From Adineta vaga (taxonomy: Eukaryota > Rotifera), in assembly GCA_021613535.1 (NCBI GenBank), contig CP075495.1:10478001-10542000 (forward strand): a stretch of DNA of 64,000 nt, written 5' to 3'. A program made the position numbers and the translations under genes. The notes below the pieces were generated by a model that was not told where the DNA came from, did no database searches, and saw only the letters and a list, made by a program, of their open reading frames with translations. Shown here in pieces: positions 22,220 to 33,800 of the stretch; position 1 is the first letter of the stretch, and the number at the start of each line of letters is the position of its first letter.

Positions 22220-24886
22220 CTATTCTGAATGTCTTGATCTTCTCTTTGAATCATCACTGATAGAACTTTGTTTCCGAGTATAAAGATTTTTTCGTTCAGC
22301 TAATGTAAATACATAGTCTTTTAAAGCATTTCGTTTCATCCATATATAAATGAACATTGCCATAATACTAATCACTCCAAAAATAAGAAATAATCCAATC
22401 AATGATTCAACTCCCATTGAACTGTCTTCTTCTACTACATCAGAACAGATCTTTGTTTCAAACCATTTTTTTCTCAACGAATCAAGTTGACCTTTTTCAC
22501 GAAATAATAAAACATTTACATCGACATTTTCAACATATATCCATTGTTTTGGCATAACAATGCCGAATGAGCTTTTGTCAAAATCGGCACCAATCAATGT
22601 CAAGTTGCAATACATATTATTCGTCGCGTATGTTGCTACACCATTATCAATGAATGCTGCATCAATATTACTGTTGACAAGATTTTCAAAGAGCTCATTT
22701 ATAGAATTTAATGCAAAAAAATTTCGATTTCCACCCGAAATTTCTCGCAAGTAAAAATCTTCTACCGATGTACTCGTACGAATTCCAATACGGTTAAAAG
22801 ATAATTTACCATTCTTAATATCATCGATTCCAGAAACTGGATCCTTGGATTTTGATATCGTCAGATAAGAAGCTAGATTGGCAGTATACGTTGCAACAAA
22901 TACAATACTAACTATATAAAGGCCAACTGTTAGCAAGCGTCCAGCGGCTGTTCTTACATGAAAATCAGCACCGTATCCTACAATAACACCAAACGCATAC
23001 CATATTCCCATTGCTAATAATGAAGTAAAAGATCTGTGTTGTAATGCATCATTTTCTTTTTTTTCCAATAGACATACTAAAATACCAGCATAAATGTTGG
23101 TTATTAACAGTGTCAACCATAGATTACGTGAGAATGGTTTTAGAAATGATAAAAAATCAATACCTTCGTCAGGTGTTCGTCGCATAATAATACGTAATGA
23201 ATTATCAAATATTGAACTGGAAAAACTTACGATTTCTCGTCGTGCAGCAGTAATTTCAACATCACCTATCATCATATCATAGACACCTTTTGTGACGTCT
23301 TGTATCACTTCAGTATAAGTTTTATTTGCTGGTGCCAAAATAATTTGAGGTATAAATTTCATATTTTGTTGCAAGAGAGCAATCAGGTCAGGTATATATC
23401 CAATAAACTTCGTTGTATTTTGCCCGAAATCATCAGTTTCATAACTAACGATTGTGAATGGAATGGATTCCATAATAGCAATTCGTAATACTACACCTTC
23501 TAATACAGCTCGATCACTTGGAGGAACTGTTAAATCTCCCGGCCATACGATTACATTTGTACTTGTATATTGTTCCCAAGTATTTGCCGTAGCATATTTC
23601 AATACAGGTACGAAGCTAATACCAGTTGAAAGAAGTTGAGAATTTCGTGCAACATAATAAGTTCCATTCACTCGATCTGTTGTGTTCGAACTGAATTTGA
23701 TTGGGCCAGATACACCAAGAAAATCAATCTTATTAATTGCATCAAATAAATTACTTCTGCTCACAAAACGACGATTGAAACAATATGATGAACCTATTGT
23801 TGATGCACACAACAATGTCGAATTACTTGCATTCAATGAACAAATATCTAATAACGATAGAATCAATGTCCATGTAGCATCAAACGAAAACATCGCATAA
23901 TAATCGATGTTCAATACTCCGGGAAATGTTTCAGGTTCATATTGTTGCCATATAGTGTATACAGCAGTCAATAGTGTTGTATTAATTGGTGCATTAATGA
24001 CACTACCTGTCACTGGTTCAATTGTGAGCATTCCAATTAAATTTTGATAGAAAGTTCGATTAAAAGTACTCAATGAAATGCTTGAACTTAAGATCCATGT
24101 AAATTGTGGTCCAAGAACATTCTCATCAAGTGCATTTTGAATAATCGATGGAGTATGAATTGGATCAGCCCATAAGACTACGACTCGTGTTGAACTACTG
24201 GTCAATAATACCTTCAGATCACCTCGAATAATACGTGTTGTAACATCGAATATAATTGTTTGTCGTACGATTACTTGCCTGTCGCTAAACGCTTGAGTAA
24301 TTGTTTTTGCACCATTCGATCCATATGCATCATTTTGATAGATAATAATTGCTGATGTCCAGTTATATCGAGTGAATAATTTAGCAATAGCTATTGCAGC
24401 AGCATTATCGGGTGAAACTGTGCGATAAAATGCAGGATAAGAAATACGATCAGATAAATCAGGATTTGTTGCCGAATAGGATATTGCAGGAATATTAATT
24501 CTTGCAGCGAATGCAGCTATTGTTGGAATTTCTCTCGAAAGTGCTGGACCGACGATACCAGCAATAGTAGAACTTGATACTGCCTGACATGTACTGCTAA
24601 GAGCAGTTATTCTATTGCCATCAGTTTGAGCGACTTGCCATTGAATAAATTCTCCATCGATTCGCATATCATACTGTTGTGAAAGTATGATTGCTGCTTT
24701 GAACATTGCTCGTGAATGAACAGAAAATGAGGTTGGTTTTGATGTATTTTCTGCATCAGGAAAAAGACCTAATAATTGAATGTTGGAAGTGTTCGATGAC
24801 GGCCAAATTGCTGTAATAAATTGAATATGAACTTGTACGATAGTAAAGTAAAAGAATAAGTATCGTGACATCAAAGAGAAGAACAT
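22220..24886 (-). CDS. Ionotropic glutamate receptor with K+-channel-like pore (AvGluR1-type)
   Basis: Ligand-gated ion channel subunit, 888 residues, no introns. Signal peptide about residues 1-25, then an amino-terminal periplasmic-binding-like domain (LLGLFPDAENTSKP to about residue 450), ligand-binding half S1 (LRIAIMESIPFTI, GYIPDLIALLQQN), M1 (LWLTLLITNIYAGILVCLLE) and a pore loop. S2 (IGIRTSTSVEDFYL), M4 (GLFLIFGVISIMAMFIYIWM) and a short cytoplasmic tail follow. The pore reads IVGYGAD, the K+-channel filter type, where animal AMPA/NMDA subunits have none; this combination is known from the bdelloid receptor AvGluR1 and prokaryotic GluR0. M3 carries the gate motif as ATYTANLASYL. In the binding site the S1 Arg is present (TAARREIVSF), but the position equivalent to GluA2 Thr480 is Glu (DVEITAAR), so ligand preference may differ. 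A second, broken copy lies at 55705-58432 in the opposite orientation. Confidence 0.93.
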   Translation of the reverse strand: MFFSLMSRYLFFYFTIVQVHIQFITAIWPSSNTSNIQLLGLFPDAENTSKPTSFSVHSRAMFKAAIILSQQYDMRIDGEFIQWQVAQTDGNRITALSSTCQAVSSSTIAGIVGPALSREIPTIAAFAARINIPAISYSATNPDLSDRISYPAFYRTVSPDNAAAIAIAKLFTRYNWTSAIIIYQNDAYGSNGAKTITQAFSDRQVIVRQTIIFDVTTRIIRGDLKVLLTSSSTRVVVLWADPIHTPSIIQNALDENVLGPQFTWILSSSISLSTFNRTFYQNLIGMLTIEPVTGSVINAPINTTLLTAVYTIWQQYEPETFPGVLNIDYYAMFSFDATWTLILSLLDICSLNASNSTLLCASTIGSSYCFNRRFVSRSNLFDAINKIDFLGVSGPIKFSSNTTDRVNGTYYVARNSQLLSTGISFVPVLKYATANTWEQYTSTNVIVWPGDLTVPPSDRAVLEGVVLRIAIMESIPFTIVSYETDDFGQNTTKFIGYIPDLIALLQQNMKFIPQIILAPANKTYTEVIQDVTKGVYDMMIGDVEITAARREIVSFSSSIFDNSLRIIMRRTPDEGIDFLSFLKPFSRNLWLTLLITNIYAGILVCLLEKKENDALQHRSFTSLLAMGIWYAFGVIVGYGADFHVRTAAGRLLTVGLYIVSIVFVATYTANLASYLTISKSKDPVSGIDDIKNGKLSFNRIGIRTSTSVEDFYLREISGGNRNFFALNSINELFENLVNSNIDAAFIDNGVATYATNNMYCNLTLIGADFDKSSFGIVMPKQWIYVENVDVNVLLFREKGQLDSLRKKWFETKICSDVVEEDSSMGVESLIGLFLIFGVISIMAMFIYIWMKRNALKDYVFTLAERKNLYTRKQSSISDDSKRRSRHSE

Positions 24887-26191
24887 CTTTGTTTAATTTT
24901 ATTGTTGATACGATACGCTAGTGAATCGGTTTGGTTATCGTCTTTTCCGATTTGCTAGATACAATTCATCTTTTTTCTTTTAAGCTACCAAATCTAAATG
25001 ATTAATAGAATATTATGAGAACTATCTAAGAAAGGGTCTTTATCAGAATGTTAAAATACAAAACAATGATGAGGAAGAAGAATTACAATACATCAAGATA
25101 GTTTACTTAGCAAGACATCTTTCAAATACAACACGAAACAAAAAAATCTAAATGAAAAAGTGTAATTACTTCTTCTAGGTAATGAAGTAATAAAAATGTT
25201 CACTGCATAAACATTTACAACAATCATACTTCGGAATAATAACATAGAAGTTTACAAAATGAAAGAAAAAACAAGCCTGATCTATTCGCAGAATCTCAAG
25301 AGTGTAAAAGAAGTTTTTTCAATAGATTTTCAACAACATTCAATCCATTAGATTGATAATTAAAAAAATTTCATTAGATATAGAAGAAGCAATTTTGATC
25401 TTATTATTCTTGAAATTAATAATCATGATTTCTTTCATTTTGCTTTTTGAATGAATCAATATACATAAATTCTCTTTCTGCTCATGCATATTGATGATCA
25501 TCTTATGCAAGTTTTTTGTTGACTAGTCAAGAGTCAAATGTTCATTACTATCTTTTTTCACATGATCTTTTGCTCATTGACAATCAAGCACCGTAGGTTA
25601 TTATTTGTTATCATTAGCATTATCGTCGACAAAATCAAACACTTGAAAATCATCAAGACACAATAGTCAAAGAATTTTCTTTTTCTTTCTCTTCAAAATC
25701 AACCAACTCTTATTCGGATGCATCCATACGGTGGCTGTTCTCATCTTCATTGTTTGAGAATGTATACAAACACACTTATCGTTCATTCGAACACAAAGAA
25801 AAAGAAACGGATTAATTGGTATCGTGTTGAATTATTAAACATCAGACTAATTTCTATCCAATATTGATCATTCTCTTTTGTCTATTTTCACCTGATCGAT
25901 CGAATGACCATAGGTGTTAGATGAATGACAACAAATTAATACTAAGCGTGTTAAAAAGTATTATCTTTTTTTGTGAGAAATTATAACACAAGATTCATTG
26001 GCTCTTCAATAAAAAATTTTCTTCTTTCTCATGAGAACGATCATACATACATACACACACGACTTTGTTTACTGACAAGAACTTGTGAATTAGGCAAGAA
26101 ATATTGAAAATACGCATATTTACACAATGTGAAAAAAACAATTCATTAGTTTAACACGTGAAAAGAGAAAAGAAACGACTAAAGTTGAAAT
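24887..26191. other. 1.3-kb spacer, no gene seen
   Basis: Lies upstream of the receptor gene and downstream of the homeobox gene. AT-rich with no coding or repeat signal recognised. Confidence 0.55.
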
Positions 26192-27125
26192 TTATTCATC
26201 AGAGTCAGAGGGTTCATGTTCATCTTCATTCATTGTTTGATTATTGCCAGTAAATGTTGTCAAACGTTGTTGATGATCATCTAAAGCTTGACGGCGCCAT
26301 TTAATTCGACGATTCTGAAACCAAACCTAAAGAATAAAAATTTGAAATTTCATTTATTCAATAGTATATTAACTCTTTTTTATCTGCCCTACTTTCACTT
26401 GCGCTTCAGTTAAATCAAGTGTTGTTGCTAAATAGAATCTTTCGTTTCCAACCATGTATTGTTGTTTGTCAAATTCTAATTCTAATCTTTCTAATTGTTC
26501 AGGTGTAAATATTGTTCGAATACGTTTTGGTTTATTTTTATGGTTTATTCCATGACGAGAATTTGGAAGGTGTTTATTTGATGATAAACGATACGGTGAA
26601 TGATCTGATTCCGATGATGATGAAGCTGAAAAAGAATATTAAATGAATTAGAGAGAAGAGTTTCTTTTACGATTGAAAATTTTACGTGTAAGATCATGTT
26701 TATTATTCGTATTATTAATTGTCATATCAAGTGTTTTCAGTTGATTAAATAAAGCATAGGATGAGATAGGTGGACTACGAAATGATATTTGACCATCATT
26801 ACTTGATTCCTCATCCGTATCTTCATTATAACTTCGATTAGAGATTTGATTATCTTTTGTTTTAATCTCTAACAATGATTCAATATCGAAAGATGATTTT
26901 TTCACTGGACGATCAGAATTATTCGAACAAAATCTAAATTAATTGAAAAACAAAATTATAGGTATGAAACAATATTGTGCAAGACAAATTGTACTTTTTC
27001 GGTATTGAAGAACATTTTTCCGATTGTTTTCGTTTTCCATCCGGTGTACTTGTTTTAGTTATATCATGAGATGGTAAATACATGAAAGATGGATGATAAA
27101 ATGTTGAAAGTGGTAGACCAAACAT
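26192..27125 (-). CDS. NOTO: Not-class (Noto) homeodomain transcription factor
   Basis: Sequence-specific nuclear transcription factor. Four exons, 27125-26995, 26933-26671, 26625-26393 and 26326-26192, with introns of 45-66 bp keep frame and give 253 residues. The homeodomain starts [20 protein letters not shown], continues [20 protein letters not shown] and ends with helix 3 [16 protein letters not shown] (Gln at position 50). The combination [10 protein letters not shown] plus KQQYMVG is characteristic of the Not/Noto class, which acts in notochord or axial and neural development in other animals. One intron splits the homeodomain just before VWFQN. The N-terminal part has [10 protein letters not shown], resembling the short repressor-type motif near the start of many ANTP-class proteins. 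The tail is acidic ([11 protein letters not shown]). Start at 27125 ([12 protein letters not shown]) is the only Met in frame with exon 1. Confidence 0.9.
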
Positions 27126-28006
27126 CGTTCAATTAGAACATAATAGTGACAAGTGTCGATCATTAAATGTGAATATAATTTCTTGTTATTTCTCTTTCTC
27201 TCTCTCTCTCCCTCTCTTTTTCTCGAGTTCTTTTTTCTCTTTGGGCAATGACGTTCGTTCTTTCTTTCTCTTTTTCTTCTTCTCAAGTTGAGTGTTCGTT
27301 CGCCGTGGCTAATTGGTCGCTCCCCGAACGAGAGAATTATTTATGATTCGTATAGGGATGAAGGAGAAAAAGAAATATGAAGGAGAAGAGCCAATGATTA
27401 AGCAATCCGGCAATAATATAATAACATTAAAAGTAAAGTAGCACAAAAAGAAAGCCGATTATAATACAATGTAAAGAATCATAGTCTATGATTATCTAGA
27501 ATATTTGATATCTTCAGATTTATATAGATAATTCACCAGTTCAACTATGATTTGTTAGTACAACGTAGTTCGGAAGAGAGAAAACAAAAGAAATTTAAAA
27601 TCAATAATTGTAAGAACAAGATAACGTTGTTAATTGGCTCTATTAGAAGAAAATGTCTTGTGTACAATTCATTGTTTAAGTCAATAATGAATGAAGTTGA
27701 AAGAGAAAAATATTGAAGGTGAAAAATACATTCTCTGTACTATTTCTAATTACATATACTTCATTTTAAAATCCGATTGATTCAGATGAACAAGGTGTCA
27801 TAGAAATTATTTGATGTAATGAATTAATCTCATCAAAACAAAATCTTGTTATTTTCATTTTCGTGTTGATAATCATTCGATCCTTCTAATCTTAGTTTCA
27901 TATCAGATGTGAACGATCGTTTTATATTTTAAACAAAAGAAATTCATTTTTTTCCTAGGGAAGTTTTATTTTGTTCCAAAAGTTAGAAGAAAAAAAAAGT
28001 TTAAAA
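27126..28006. other. Spacer upstream of the homeobox gene
   Basis: Contains a C/T-rich tract (about 27190-27290) just upstream of the homeobox start and otherwise AT-rich sequence. No gene was found; it likely includes the homeobox promoter. Confidence 0.5.
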
Positions 28007-28731
28007 TCAATGTTGACGAATTTCATCAATACCAATAGCAAGAAGTAAAATAACAGTTGGATCTTGTTTTGCTGCGATTGCAACACTGTATGTATCATGA
28101 AGATGAAGTCGTTTTTTATGAATTTCAGCAATCTAAAAAATTTTCTTTAAATATCTCTTCAAAAAGACAATAGTATTCACATACTTTAACACCACCTTTT
28201 TTCACTGAAAATGTTCGACCACTAATATTTCCTGAAATACGATAATTACCGAATTTGGGTGATGTTAATTTATATGAATCATGAATAAGTGATGGACGAT
28301 GTTTTAATGTTCCAAGAGTTTCACCTGTTCGAGCATCAGTAATTCTCCATCTAGATTATTTGATTAGGAAATAAAAGAAAATAATTGAATTCAAACAAAT
28401 AATTTACTTTTGATAGAGATGACCTAGTTTATGTTTAATTTCATAGAGGGGTTGATTCTTTTCGAGTAAAAGAAGTTTTTTTCCAAGACTAAGTAAATCA
28501 TTTTGAATTGTATAACGAGCTGGATCGTCTTTAACAGCTAATGGACCAACTTCTGTGATGCTAAAATTTGAAAAATTTACCAAATCGACGAATAGAAAAT
28601 CAAGTATTAACTTACGTATAACCTCGACCGTTATTTACTAAACTTGTTTGTTTAACTTCAAATTCTTGTTCAGGTTTGAAGTTAGCTGATACGACACCGA
28701 GTAAGAATAGAAGAAAAATAATCGACGACAT
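28007..28731 (-). CDS. LURP-one-related protein with a signal peptide
   Basis: Four exons, 28731-28616, 28560-28408, 28350-28185 and 28132-28007, with introns of 52-57 bp give 186 residues in frame. The body matches the LURP-one-related (tubby-like, DUF567) fold: YTIQNDLLSLGKKLLLLEKN, PLYEIKHKLGHLYQKW, ITDARTGETLGTLKHR, FGNYRISGNISGRTFSV, and the C-terminal hydrophobic helix DPTVILLLAIGIDEI that fills the barrel in this fold. The molecular role of the family is poorly known (plants: defence; mammals: scramblase-like relatives). The unusual point is the N-terminus MSSIIFLLFLLGVVSANFKP, which looks like a cleavable signal peptide, whereas LOR proteins are normally intracellular. The start codon is the only Met ahead of the domain. 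No close paralogue lies in the window. Confidence 0.85.
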
Positions 28732-29476
28732 AATCTGTGATATATTTGTAAATGAATGATCAGAAAGAATATCTATTAATTCTATACTCACAATCTAGAA
28801 AAGCTATGAAATAATAGTATAGTAAAAGAAAGATTTTCTTCTTAGGTTACATGCACATATAGTATATTACCAGAGAGATAAGAAGAAAAACTAAGAGTGA
28901 AAATGAAAGAAAGAAAGAAAGAGAGAGAGGGTGAAAAATAGTCGATGACCTCGATCAAAGTACGTATATAGTATCCGTTGAAAATAAGCAAAGAATAGCA
29001 ACATATATATTGTGTGTATGTCCACATACGAAGATATATTAAAGACGAAAACAAAGCAATATGATTGTATGTTATAGTAATTTCAGATTTCTTTAACGAG
29101 TTACAGGTTGTTTAAAGAGTGGCACTTGTATGTTTCCATAATTGCGTTTATATTTTAATATATTCATGTAGTCATGTCATATAGTTCATTTGCTAGTTTA
29201 TTTGAATGACATCAGTATGATTTTATCTGTAGAAGAAATACTACATCTAACGACATCTTCGGAATATTCCTTGATCCGATGATCTGAGAGAACCAATGAA
29301 AAAAGACGCTTAGCTTGGTTGATGATTATTGCTGCATAGACTTGAAAAATACGTGTTTTGCTTTTAAATCATTAAAATTTGGGAAAAAGTTCATATTTAT
29401 TCTTTATTTATTAATCTAAAAGATATTTTAGGAACAACTGTGATCGTTGCAGAAGTCTCTATTGTCTTTCTATTAT
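28732..29476. other. Spacer, no gene seen
   Basis: About 750 bp between two minus-strand genes. A purine-rich tract lies near 28900-28935. No supported coding was found. Confidence 0.5.
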
Positions 29477-30628
29477 CTAAGACATAACCGTATTTCTTCG
29501 TTGTCCAACTTGAACATTTTCATTGATAATATTATCTTTTTTATTATCATACCAATCAAATGGACGTCGACCATATTTAAGGTCATTTTGAGGTACATCA
29601 CGTGTGGAAATAGATCTTCTAACTGATTTTGATGCCGTTGGTTGTTGTTTTTTATTTGTACTGTTTACAAGGACACGTTGTGGAGCAATAGTTGATCGTG
29701 GCTGAGCTGATATATATTGTAATGTTGATGAAGACGATGATGGCTGTGGCATTGCTTGAACATACTGAACAGTGTTTCCTTGCATTTGTTGTGGTTGTCC
29801 AATGGTAGTAACTTGTGGTAATGATGTAGATGGTTGTATTATCGATTGTCCACCTGAAAATAACATTGGACTTGCGTTTGTATTGGAAAGAAAGTTCGAC
29901 GAATTAAGTTGTACAGGTGACAAAGTGATTGGTTGTTGTTGAATCTGTCCACCAACTTGTGAGACAGTCATAGGTGATATATTAAATTGTTGTTGATCAA
30001 ATTGACTCGGTTGTTGTTGAATACGCATAGATGGTATAGTAAATTGTTGTTGATCATATTGACCTGGTTGTTGTTGAATACGAATAGGTGGTAAGATAAT
30101 TTGCTGTGGTTGCTGTTGTAGTTGGCTTTGAAAAGGAGCTGGTGCTGCTGGTGGAGCGACGGATGCAGGTGCTGCTGATTGTTGGCATGGCATAGGTAGA
30201 AGAATAATCGGTTGTTGCGGTGCTGCTGCTGGCGGTGATGCTCGACATCGGTGTGAATGTGACCGTGATCGACAACGACGCGGTGAACATGAACTTACCG
30301 TTGTGTATGATGATAATGATGAGCATGATGATGACTCGATAATACGTACAACAGGCCGACAGCGACGTGAACGACGTGAGCGACGACAAATACGTACTGG
30401 GCGACGACGTCCATACGATCGAGGACCTGGATCATACATTGGCGGTGGTAATCCAGCCATTGACATTGGACCTTGACTTGGATATGGCATCGGAGGAACA
30501 GAGGGAAGCATTGAAGGTGCCATCATCCCGGGTCCACCACTGTAGTTCATGATTGGAGGTTCCATCATACCTGATGGAGGAAGAAAGGAATTTCCACTAA
30601 GTGCTGGAAAGTTATTAGGAGATCTCAT
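29477..30628 (-). CDS. Pro/Gln/Ser-rich protein with an Arg/Cys-rich core
   Basis: Single open frame of 383 residues; family not recognised. The N-terminus is Pro/Met/Gly-rich (GGPGMMAPSMLPSVPPMP). The centre is an Arg/Cys/Ser-rich patch (RICRRSRRSRRCRPVVRI then SCSPRRCRSRSHSHRCR), followed by an Ala/Pro stretch and two tandem units of IRIQQQPxQxDQQQFxIxxM. A Gln/Ser tail ends in a basic segment (KSVRRSISTRD, KYGRRPFDWYDN). The composition suggests a disordered RNA- or chromatin-associated protein, but that is inference. Upstream, 45 further codons are open in the same frame without a Met (AQVPRPFPAITPQSYVPGGG). Beyond them another Pro-rich piece (AKPPPLDRPIVPGRGR) follows a possible acceptor at about 30776 but is in another frame. 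The true 5' end is therefore uncertain. It is divergent from the BRM/BRG1 gene, whose ATG is 235 bp away. Confidence 0.65.
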   Translation of the reverse strand: MRSPNNFPALSGNSFLPPSGMMEPPIMNYSGGPGMMAPSMLPSVPPMPYPSQGPMSMAGLPPPMYDPGPRSYGRRRPVRICRRSRRSRRCRPVVRIIESSSCSSLSSYTTVSSCSPRRCRSRSHSHRCRASPPAAAPQQPIILLPMPCQQSAAPASVAPPAAPAPFQSQLQQQPQQIILPPIRIQQQPGQYDQQQFTIPSMRIQQQPSQFDQQQFNISPMTVSQVGGQIQQQPITLSPVQLNSSNFLSNTNASPMLFSGGQSIIQPSTSLPQVTTIGQPQQMQGNTVQYVQAMPQPSSSSSTLQYISAQPRSTIAPQRVLVNSTNKKQQPTASKSVRRSISTRDVPQNDLKYGRRPFDWYDNKKDNIINENVQVGQRRNTVMS

Positions 30629-30862
30629 AGGTGGTAAACCTGTGTAGAGACCAGCACCACCACCTGGTACATATGATTGTGGAGTAATAGCTGGAAAAGG
30701 TCGTGGTACTTGAGCATTCGACCTCGTCCTGGAACGATAGGACGATCTAGTGGTGGCGGTTTAGCCAACTAGAGTAAAAATAAAAATAGAAAAAGATTAT
30801 TTCAATATTATATATGGGAAAATATTAATGAAAAATGTCTGTTTTAGATAAATAAATCAAAA

Positions 30863-33800
30863 ATGAGTACAGTACATCATGATAGAACGTCTGTGATAAC
30901 AATTAACTCATCTGAACTTGAACAGCTTCGCTCTAATACTCTAAAATCTCAAATAGCTACATATCGTCTACTAGCTCGGAATTTACCTGTATCCAATTCA
31001 TTGCTCAATTCATGCTCTTATAAAACTCAACTTGCTACTGTCATTCATCAACATCTGCAACAAGAAGAAGAAGAAGAAGAAGGAATACCTAAATTAAAAC
31101 CAACTGGTATTGTTTTGACAAATATTTCGAAACCAAATGATTCAAATATGAATGATGAATCCATAAGATTTTCTTCCACACGAGAAATGTATCAATGGTT
31201 AATTCAGCGCAATGAAGAAAAAAGTATTCTTCACGTTCAACAAGATGGAAATCAATTTAATCCACTCTATATTCAAAAAGAACGAGATAAACGGTAAACT
31301 AAATCTTATTTGATTCTTTATCACAAGAAATAAGTCTAACAATGCTATTTTGCCTTTCTATCTCTATCTCTCTAGGGCTTTCAATCGTATATCAGATCGT
31401 ATTTATGAATTAGAATCTATGCCAGCTAACATGAGTAGTGAATTACGAACACGAGCATTAATTGAATTAAAATCACTAAAATTATTACAATTTCAAAAAC
31501 AAATTCGTCATGAAATTCTCAATACAACGAAGGTTTTTCTTGTCGATTCACTTTCATTGTATTAAGTCTTTTTTTTGGTCTTCTTCTAGAAAGATACATT
31601 TATTCAAACTGCTCTCAATCCACGAGCATATAAACGTGCAAAACGTCATCAACTTCGTGAAGCTCGTACAACTGAACAATATGAACGACAGCGTAAATTA
31701 GAAATCAAACAACGAAAACATGATAAACATCAAAAGTTTCTGCATGCAATTTTAACTCATGCAAAAGAATTTCGTGACTACCATCGACGATATGCAATGA
31801 CAACAACACGAATTAGTAAAGCAGTTCAATCTTATTTTGCTAATACTGAACGTGAATTAATCAAAGAACGTGAACGTCAAGAAAAAGAACGTCTTAAACG
31901 TTTAATGAATGAAGATGACGTAGGTTACCGAAAATTAGTTGATGAAAAAAAACATGCACGCTTAGCCTTACTATTATCACAAACTGATACTTATATCGAT
32001 ACACTTAAACAATTAGTTCGACAACATCAACAAACTCATCGATCACGAGGACGACCTGGTAAAACAATTTCTAACCAATCAGAAGAATCATTGACAACAG
32101 TTAATACTTCGTCTTCAACTGATCAAGATTTGAAAACAACGTAAGTTTCTTTCATAGATAATACAAGATTATTTCAATCTTGTCTCTTCTTTTTTCATAA
32201 AGATCAACTGGAGATCAAACAGAAAATGATGGAGCTATACGTGACGCTGTGAAAATAGCTGCAACAAATGAAGATGATGAATATGATGCACAAGAATCTT
32301 ATTATTCTATAGTTCATCGTATACGTGAATCAATCACTGAACAATCATCAATGCTTGTAGGTGGTCAACTTAAACCATATCAATTACAAGGTTTAGAATG
32401 GCTTGTTTCATTGTATAATAATAATTTGAATGGTATTCTTGCTGATGAAATGGGTCTTGGCAAAACTATTCAAACAATTGCATTAATTGTATATTTAATT
32501 GATTGTAAAAAAAATCCTGGTCCATCATTAATTGTTGTTCCATTGTCAACGTTATCAAATTGGGCTTCTGAATTTCAACGATGGGCACCACAAGTGACTG
32601 TTATACAATATAAAGGTTTACCACATGTTCGTAAAATGCTTGCTCAAACATTACGTACAAATCGTTTAAATGTTTTATTAACAACTTATGAATATATCAT
32701 GCGTGATCGTTCAATTCTATCGAAAATTGGATGGAAATATTTGATTGTTGATGAAGGACATCGAATGAAAAATCACCATTGTAAATTAACACAAATTTTA
32801 AATACATATTATTCCAATGCACCACATCGTTTATTATTAACGGGTACACCATTACAAAATAATCTTCCGGAATTATGGGCTCTATTAAATTTTATTTTAC
32901 CAACAATATTTAAATCATCAACAACATTTACCGATTGGTTTAATGCACCATTTGCAACATTACCAAGTGAAAAAGTTGAATTAAATCATGAAGAATCATT
33001 ATTAATTATTCGAAGATTACATAAAGTTCTACGACCATTTCTTCTTCGACGACTTAAAAAAGAAGTTGAATCACAATTACCTGAGAAAGTTAGTTTCATC
33101 TTAATCATCATTATCGTTGAATACAAGACATATATATATTTCATTATTTTTAGGTTGAATATATAATAAAATGTGAATTATCTCCATTACAGCATCGTCT
33201 TTATCATGCCATGTCAAAAAATCGAACATTAATTATTGAAAATCAAAATGGAAAAACTGGTCGTCGAGCATTAATGAATAAAATCATGCAACTACGTAAA
33301 ATTTGTAATCATCCATTTTTATTCGAAGAAATTGAAGAACGTTTATCAGAAGCATTGGGTCATAAAGATGGCGTTATTCATGGACCTGATCTATTTCGTG
33401 TTTCTGGAAAATTTGAATTACTTGATCGTATTTTACCAAAATTAAAAGCAAGTGGACATAGAATTTTACTCTTTTGTCAAATGACAACTGTTATGGATTT
33501 ACTTCAAGATTATTTTTCATATCGAAATTATTCATATCTTCGTTTAGATGGTACAACTAAAGCTGATGATCGTTGTGAATTACTTCGAAATTTTAATGAT
33601 GATAATGTTAATTGTTTTATATTTTTGTTATCAACACGTGCTGGTGGTATTGGATTGAATTTACAAAAAGCTGATACAGTGATTTTATTTGATTCAGATT
33701 GGAATCCTCATCAAGATCAACAAGCACAAGATCGTGCACATCGTATTGGACAAAAGAATGAAGTGCGAGTATTACGTTTAATAACAGTGAATACAGTTGA

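Noticed and set aside
22220-24886. Recent bacterial transfer of the receptor gene
   Set aside because: Despite lacking introns and having a K+-type filter, it has an animal amino-terminal domain, M4 and host-like base composition, so transfer is not supported here.
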